A stretch of DNA of 6,477 bases from Victivallales bacterium. GTDB lineage: Bacteria > Verrucomicrobiota > Lentisphaeria > Oligosphaerales > Lenti-02. Below the pieces are notes generated by a model. It was not told the origin of the DNA. It saw only the letters and a program-made list of their open reading frames with translations, and searched no databases. This document shows positions 3,629 to 6,477 of this stretch, piece by piece. The stretch covers positions 1 through 6,477 of the forward strand of contig JABGQJ010000445.1 in NCBI GenBank assembly GCA_018648945.1, read 5' to 3'. Made by a program: the position numbers and the translations under genes. Every line of letters starts with the position of its first letter. The first letter of the stretch is position 1.

Positions 3629-6346
3629 GTGAGACTACCGCACCGACTGTGCTCAAGCGCGTTGTTGGCGCTCCTTGCTCTCTGCCGAAGCCACGCGCAG
3701 GAACTGCCTCCCGAGATGGCCAATCCAGGGGCGGTCACCAAGACTCCACGCGCCCTGCGAGCGGATCTGCGGTCCGGGTGGCGGCCCGCCGATGGCATGG
3801 TCAAGCTGAAGACCGCCGACCAGCCGGTGGTCGTCCGCATGGCGCTCCCGGCCTTTGCCCCAGCTGCCGGTGAACTGGTGGTGATGCGGTTCCGGTTGCG
3901 GATGGTCTCGCCTGGATTCGGCGGCTGGAACAACTTCCTCTGTCTCGAGGTCAACGGCAAGCCCGTGGCATCCTACACCCCTGGTGGTGAGCCACGCCTG
4001 CTGAACCGCCGGGGAAATGCCATGAAGACCTCTTCGCCTAAATGGCCGAACGAGGCCTACTTCAAGCGAGTGGACGGCAACAGACCAGCCCTCTTGACCG
4101 TGTTTGGGCCTGACTGGGATACCATTGAGCCCCGGTTCATCGCGGATCGGGACGAACTCTACTGGTTCCTGCTTGATGTCACGGACCTGGTGCGAGCGGA
4201 CGGGCCGAACACACTGACGTTGACCAATGCGGCTTTGGCCAAGTACTTCAAGAAGACGGTGGCGGAAATGGCGAGTATGCCATTGCTTGTGGACCGCTTG
4301 GAAGTCGGCGTTGCCGATGCGTCGATACGCGATAGCCTGACCGAGGACCTGACTGCCGCCGTGGCCGCGTTCGAACCGGCAGTCACGCTGAGTTTCGGCG
4401 GGATCGCTCTCTCCGCATCGGCCGGCGGCGCAGTGCGCATCACCTACCAAAGCGATCAGACCTTCTGCCGATCCAGCTTCTCCGAGGAAGGCCAGAGCAT
4501 CCGCAGCAACCGCTTCTGGTGGGCGCCGACGGGCGATTGGCAGGTCAGGACTTCCCGAGCGGGCAAGACCTTGCTGGTGACCGGAAAGACACAGGCCTAC
4601 AGCGTCCGCCGCGAATTGGCGCTGGACGGGCAGTTCATCCGGGTTCGGGACACGCTGACCAACACGACCGACCATGACGTCGGGATCATGATTCGGCATG
4701 AGCTCATTGCCGGAGAGAAGGCCAAGGAGTGGCGGCTGTCGGGCATCAGGAACGAGCCGGTCTACAGCGATACGGCAGCGAACCCAACCGTGCATTTCAG
4801 TCGGCAGCGGACGGGCGTGGGGGCTGCGTTCATCGATTCGGTGATGCGTGCCCACATGGTCGAGGATGGCGGGAGGCGGGTTCTGGGGATTGACAACGAT
4901 CACTTCGGTCTCGGGCGGGGCCAGAGCTATACTTTCGCGTGGTCGATCTATGTGGGTGGTCCCGACTTCTGGGAATTCATCAACGCGCTGCGCGTCGATT
5001 GGGGTGCCAATGCCACCATCCCGGGCATGTATTCGTTCTGGCGGCCCGAGGTCAACCCGCACAAGGCCCTCATGGAAGATTCTGAGAAGTTGCGCGCCTA
5101 CTTGCAGCGCAAGCGGATCGATATCTTTTCGCTGTCGCCTTGGTTCGAGTACTACTCGCCGGTGAAATACTGGCAGCCCCGGTCGGAGTACAAGAAGCTG
5201 ATCCAGGGGACGATGGCCAAGATTCGGGCGGTGCAGCCCGACGCCAAGTTCCTGGCCAACACCGAGACCTTCCTCTACTATGCCCCCGAGTCCTTCTTCA
5301 AAGGCACGTTGCCGGCCTACTGGACCGAGGCCAAGGGGGTTCTGCCGCGCGGCCCGAAGCGGCCCCACGACCTCTCCCTCAGCGCTGCGGCGACGGCGGT
5401 GATCGATGCCACGCCCTGGCGCGATTCGGTGTTCCGTGATGCGAAGGGCAATGCGGTCATCGACCTCCACTATGCCGGGGCCTACAAGGACGGTGGGGTC
5501 AATCTCAAGCTCTACCCGACGCTCGACAACTACTGGTTCGGCAAGTTCAAGGAAATGGTCGATTTCCTGATCGGCGATTGCGGCTACGATGGCATCTACA
5601 TCGATTCGTTCTCCTACTACTACAGCCGCACCTACGACCGCTGGGACGGGCACAGCGTCGATATCGATGCGGTAACCGGGCGCATCCGCAGCAAGCATGC
5701 GCGCCTGGGGTTGATGACGGCTCCCGCCAGGCGCGAATGGGTCAAGCACATCACCGACCAGGGCAAGATCTGCTACGTGAACGGCAAGCGCTCCACGGCG
5801 GAGCTCCAGTCCCTCGACCATGTTGGGTACATGGAGGCGGAGTGGACCTTCAACCCGTCTGCCGAGGTGCTGACTGCATCGCGCGCCGCCAAGGCCCAGT
5901 TGAGCGCGCCGCTTGCCCTCGGCGTGCGTCCCAGCCGCTGGCCGGAACACAAGACTCAGTACGCCGAGATCATCCACAAGGCGGTCATCGCCTATCTGCG
6001 CCACGGGGCGCTTTACTGCCACTACACCTCGGAGATTCCCGCAGTGGGCCAGCCCGGCGGTGGCGAGTACGGCATCCTGAACCACATGTTCCCATTCACG
6101 CCCGTGGAGCTGCACGAGGGGTGGGTGGTGGGCAAAGAACGCACTATCACGGCGGTGTCCGGCTCCTTTGTCTGGCCTCACCCGGAAGCGCCTGTCTGTC
6201 TGCGCTTCGACTTGCGCGGTTTGCGGCAGGAAGGCGGCGTCACGATGCGGCAGGACGGGCAGGGCTGGCGCGTCGATGTTGCGCTGGATGACTGGCGGGG
6301 AACGGCGGTCATTCAGGCAGCAGGACCCTTGGCGGATCGAGAGTAG
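3629..6346 (+). CDS. Large secreted glycoside hydrolase-like protein, family not recognised
   Basis: A 905-aa protein with a Sec signal peptide: basic MRLPHR, hydrophobic core to about residue 19, and likely cleavage at SHA-QE (after residue 23). The Leu before Cys19 makes a lipobox unlikely. Residues about 30-230 look like a beta-sandwich or carbohydrate-binding-like region, with NNFLCLEVNGKP near 101 and LYWFLLDVTDLV near 177. Residues about 235-460 appear to be a second beta-rich domain (VRDTLTNTTDHDVGIMIRHE), like those preceding barrels in several glycosidase families. From about 465 to 800 the pattern suggests a TIM-barrel: MYSFWRP (467-473), LSPWFEYY (Glu507), ANTETF (Glu546), GYDGIYIDSF (652-661, Asp654 and Asp659), MEAEW (Glu736, Glu738) and HYTSE (Glu802). 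A beta-type tail follows PFTPVELHEGW. Asp659 and a Glu on another strand are candidate catalytic residues, by analogy only. The protein probably acts on a polysaccharide outside the cytoplasm beside the sulfatase. I cannot name family or substrate. Confidence 0.8.
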   Translation: MRLPHRLCSSALLALLALCRSHAQELPPEMANPGAVTKTPRALRADLRSGWRPADGMVKLKTADQPVVVRMALPAFAPAAGELVVMRFRLRMVSPGFGGWNNFLCLEVNGKPVASYTPGGEPRLLNRRGNAMKTSSPKWPNEAYFKRVDGNRPALLTVFGPDWDTIEPRFIADRDELYWFLLDVTDLVRADGPNTLTLTNAALAKYFKKTVAEMASMPLLVDRLEVGVADASIRDSLTEDLTAAVAAFEPAVTLSFGGIALSASAGGAVRITYQSDQTFCRSSFSEEGQSIRSNRFWWAPTGDWQVRTSRAGKTLLVTGKTQAYSVRRELALDGQFIRVRDTLTNTTDHDVGIMIRHELIAGEKAKEWRLSGIRNEPVYSDTAANPTVHFSRQRTGVGAAFIDSVMRAHMVEDGGRRVLGIDNDHFGLGRGQSYTFAWSIYVGGPDFWEFINALRVDWGANATIPGMYSFWRPEVNPHKALMEDSEKLRAYLQRKRIDIFSLSPWFEYYSPVKYWQPRSEYKKLIQGTMAKIRAVQPDAKFLANTETFLYYAPESFFKGTLPAYWTEAKGVLPRGPKRPHDLSLSAAATAVIDATPWRDSVFRDAKGNAVIDLHYAGAYKDGGVNLKLYPTLDNYWFGKFKEMVDFLIGDCGYDGIYIDSFSYYYSRTYDRWDGHSVDIDAVTGRIRSKHARLGLMTAPARREWVKHITDQGKICYVNGKRSTAELQSLDHVGYMEAEWTFNPSAEVLTASRAAKAQLSAPLALGVRPSRWPEHKTQYAEIIHKAVIAYLRHGALYCHYTSEIPAVGQPGGGEYGILNHMFPFTPVELHEGWVVGKERTITAVSGSFVWPHPEAPVCLRFDLRGLRQEGGVTMRQDGQGWRVDVALDDWRGTAVIQAAGPLADRE

Positions 6347-6403
6347 GCGTGGTGCCCCTGGCTGGCTGCCCCGATTCCTGCACGAGAACACGCGTCCCCA
6401 GCT

Positions 6404-6421
6404 CCCTCGTGTGGTTGAGGG
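6404..6421 (+). terminator. Weak hairpin after the 905-aa gene
   Basis: CCCTC (6404-6408) and GAGGG (6417-6421) form a 5-bp stem with an 8-nt loop, 58 nt past the stop codon. No T-tract follows. The rest of 6347-6477 shows no convincing gene. Confidence 0.2.
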
Positions 6422-6477
6422 TGCCGATGGTGGCGCATTCCGGGGAGGGCCATGCCCTGTTGTGGATTGGCTAGGCG

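Noticed and set aside
3653..6391. A 912-codon open frame on the minus strand opposite the 905-aa gene
   Set aside because: It lies in exact codon register with the sense gene, so it can only be closed by sense TTA, CTA or TCA codons, which GC-rich genes avoid. It ends precisely at the TCA of sense codon 9. Its translation has no recognisable domain or signal, while the sense protein has a signal peptide and coherent motifs.
6452..6477. A possible new gene starting with ATG at 6452 and leaving the window
   Set aside because: Only about eight codons are visible, and the purine-rich GGGGAGGG sequence is only 2 nt from the ATG, too close for a normal ribosome binding site. Nothing can be supported from so little sequence.
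1..6477. Mobile element, CRISPR array, tRNA/rRNA or toxin-antitoxin content
   Set aside because: No transposase or integrase, terminal inverted repeats, regular spacer-repeat pattern, cloverleaf or small paired genes were seen on either strand.

Overview
The window is GC-rich bacterial DNA carrying four genes. The best guess at the host is a member of the Lentisphaerota/Verrucomicrobiota side of the PVC group, possibly a planctomycete. The clue is a pseudopilin with a RFTLIELL signal and an H-X9-DG tail box next to a Tat-exported sulfatase and a large secreted glycosidase-like protein, a gene mixture typical of polysaccharide-degrading PVC bacteria. This is inferred from protein style; no marker gene is present.

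Layout. (1) 3-839, plus strand: the C-terminal part of a phosphomannomutase/phosphoglucomutase-type phosphohexomutase, cut by the window's left edge. (2) 840-1111: a convergent intergenic stretch with two GC-rich hairpins, each about 37 nt beyond one of the two stop codons, and an imperfect 28-bp direct repeat. (3) 1112-2538, minus strand: a type I (formylglycine) sulfatase resembling iduronate-2-sulfatase. It is split into two frames by an apparent one-base deletion, most likely in the homopolymer at 2129-2137. (4) 2539-2764: a divergent intergenic region with a perfect TATAAT box facing the next gene. (5) 2765-3412, plus: a single pseudopilin-like protein of 215 aa. (6) 3413-3628: a gap holding a strong two-part hairpin and a helically phased CTTGAGG repeat. 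(7) 3629-6346, plus: a 905-aa secreted protein with a beta-rich N-terminal half and a probable TIM-barrel carrying a GYDGIYIDSF strand, which I cannot place in a named glycoside hydrolase family. (8) 6347-6477: no gene that I can support.

How they may work together. The sulfatase, the pseudopilin and the large glycosidase-like protein are all exported or envelope-bound, by Tat, the prepilin route and Sec respectively. They would fit a small locus for taking apart sulfated polysaccharide outside the cytoplasm. The mutase acts on cytoplasmic hexose phosphates and points the other way, towards a convergent boundary, so it is probably a separate transcription unit. No transporter, regulator, sulfatase-maturing enzyme, mobile element, CRISPR array, tRNA or rRNA is visible.

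The best candidate for something undescribed is the 905-aa protein. The best candidate for a data or evolution question is the sulfatase frame break, because every catalytic residue I can map on both sides of it is intact.
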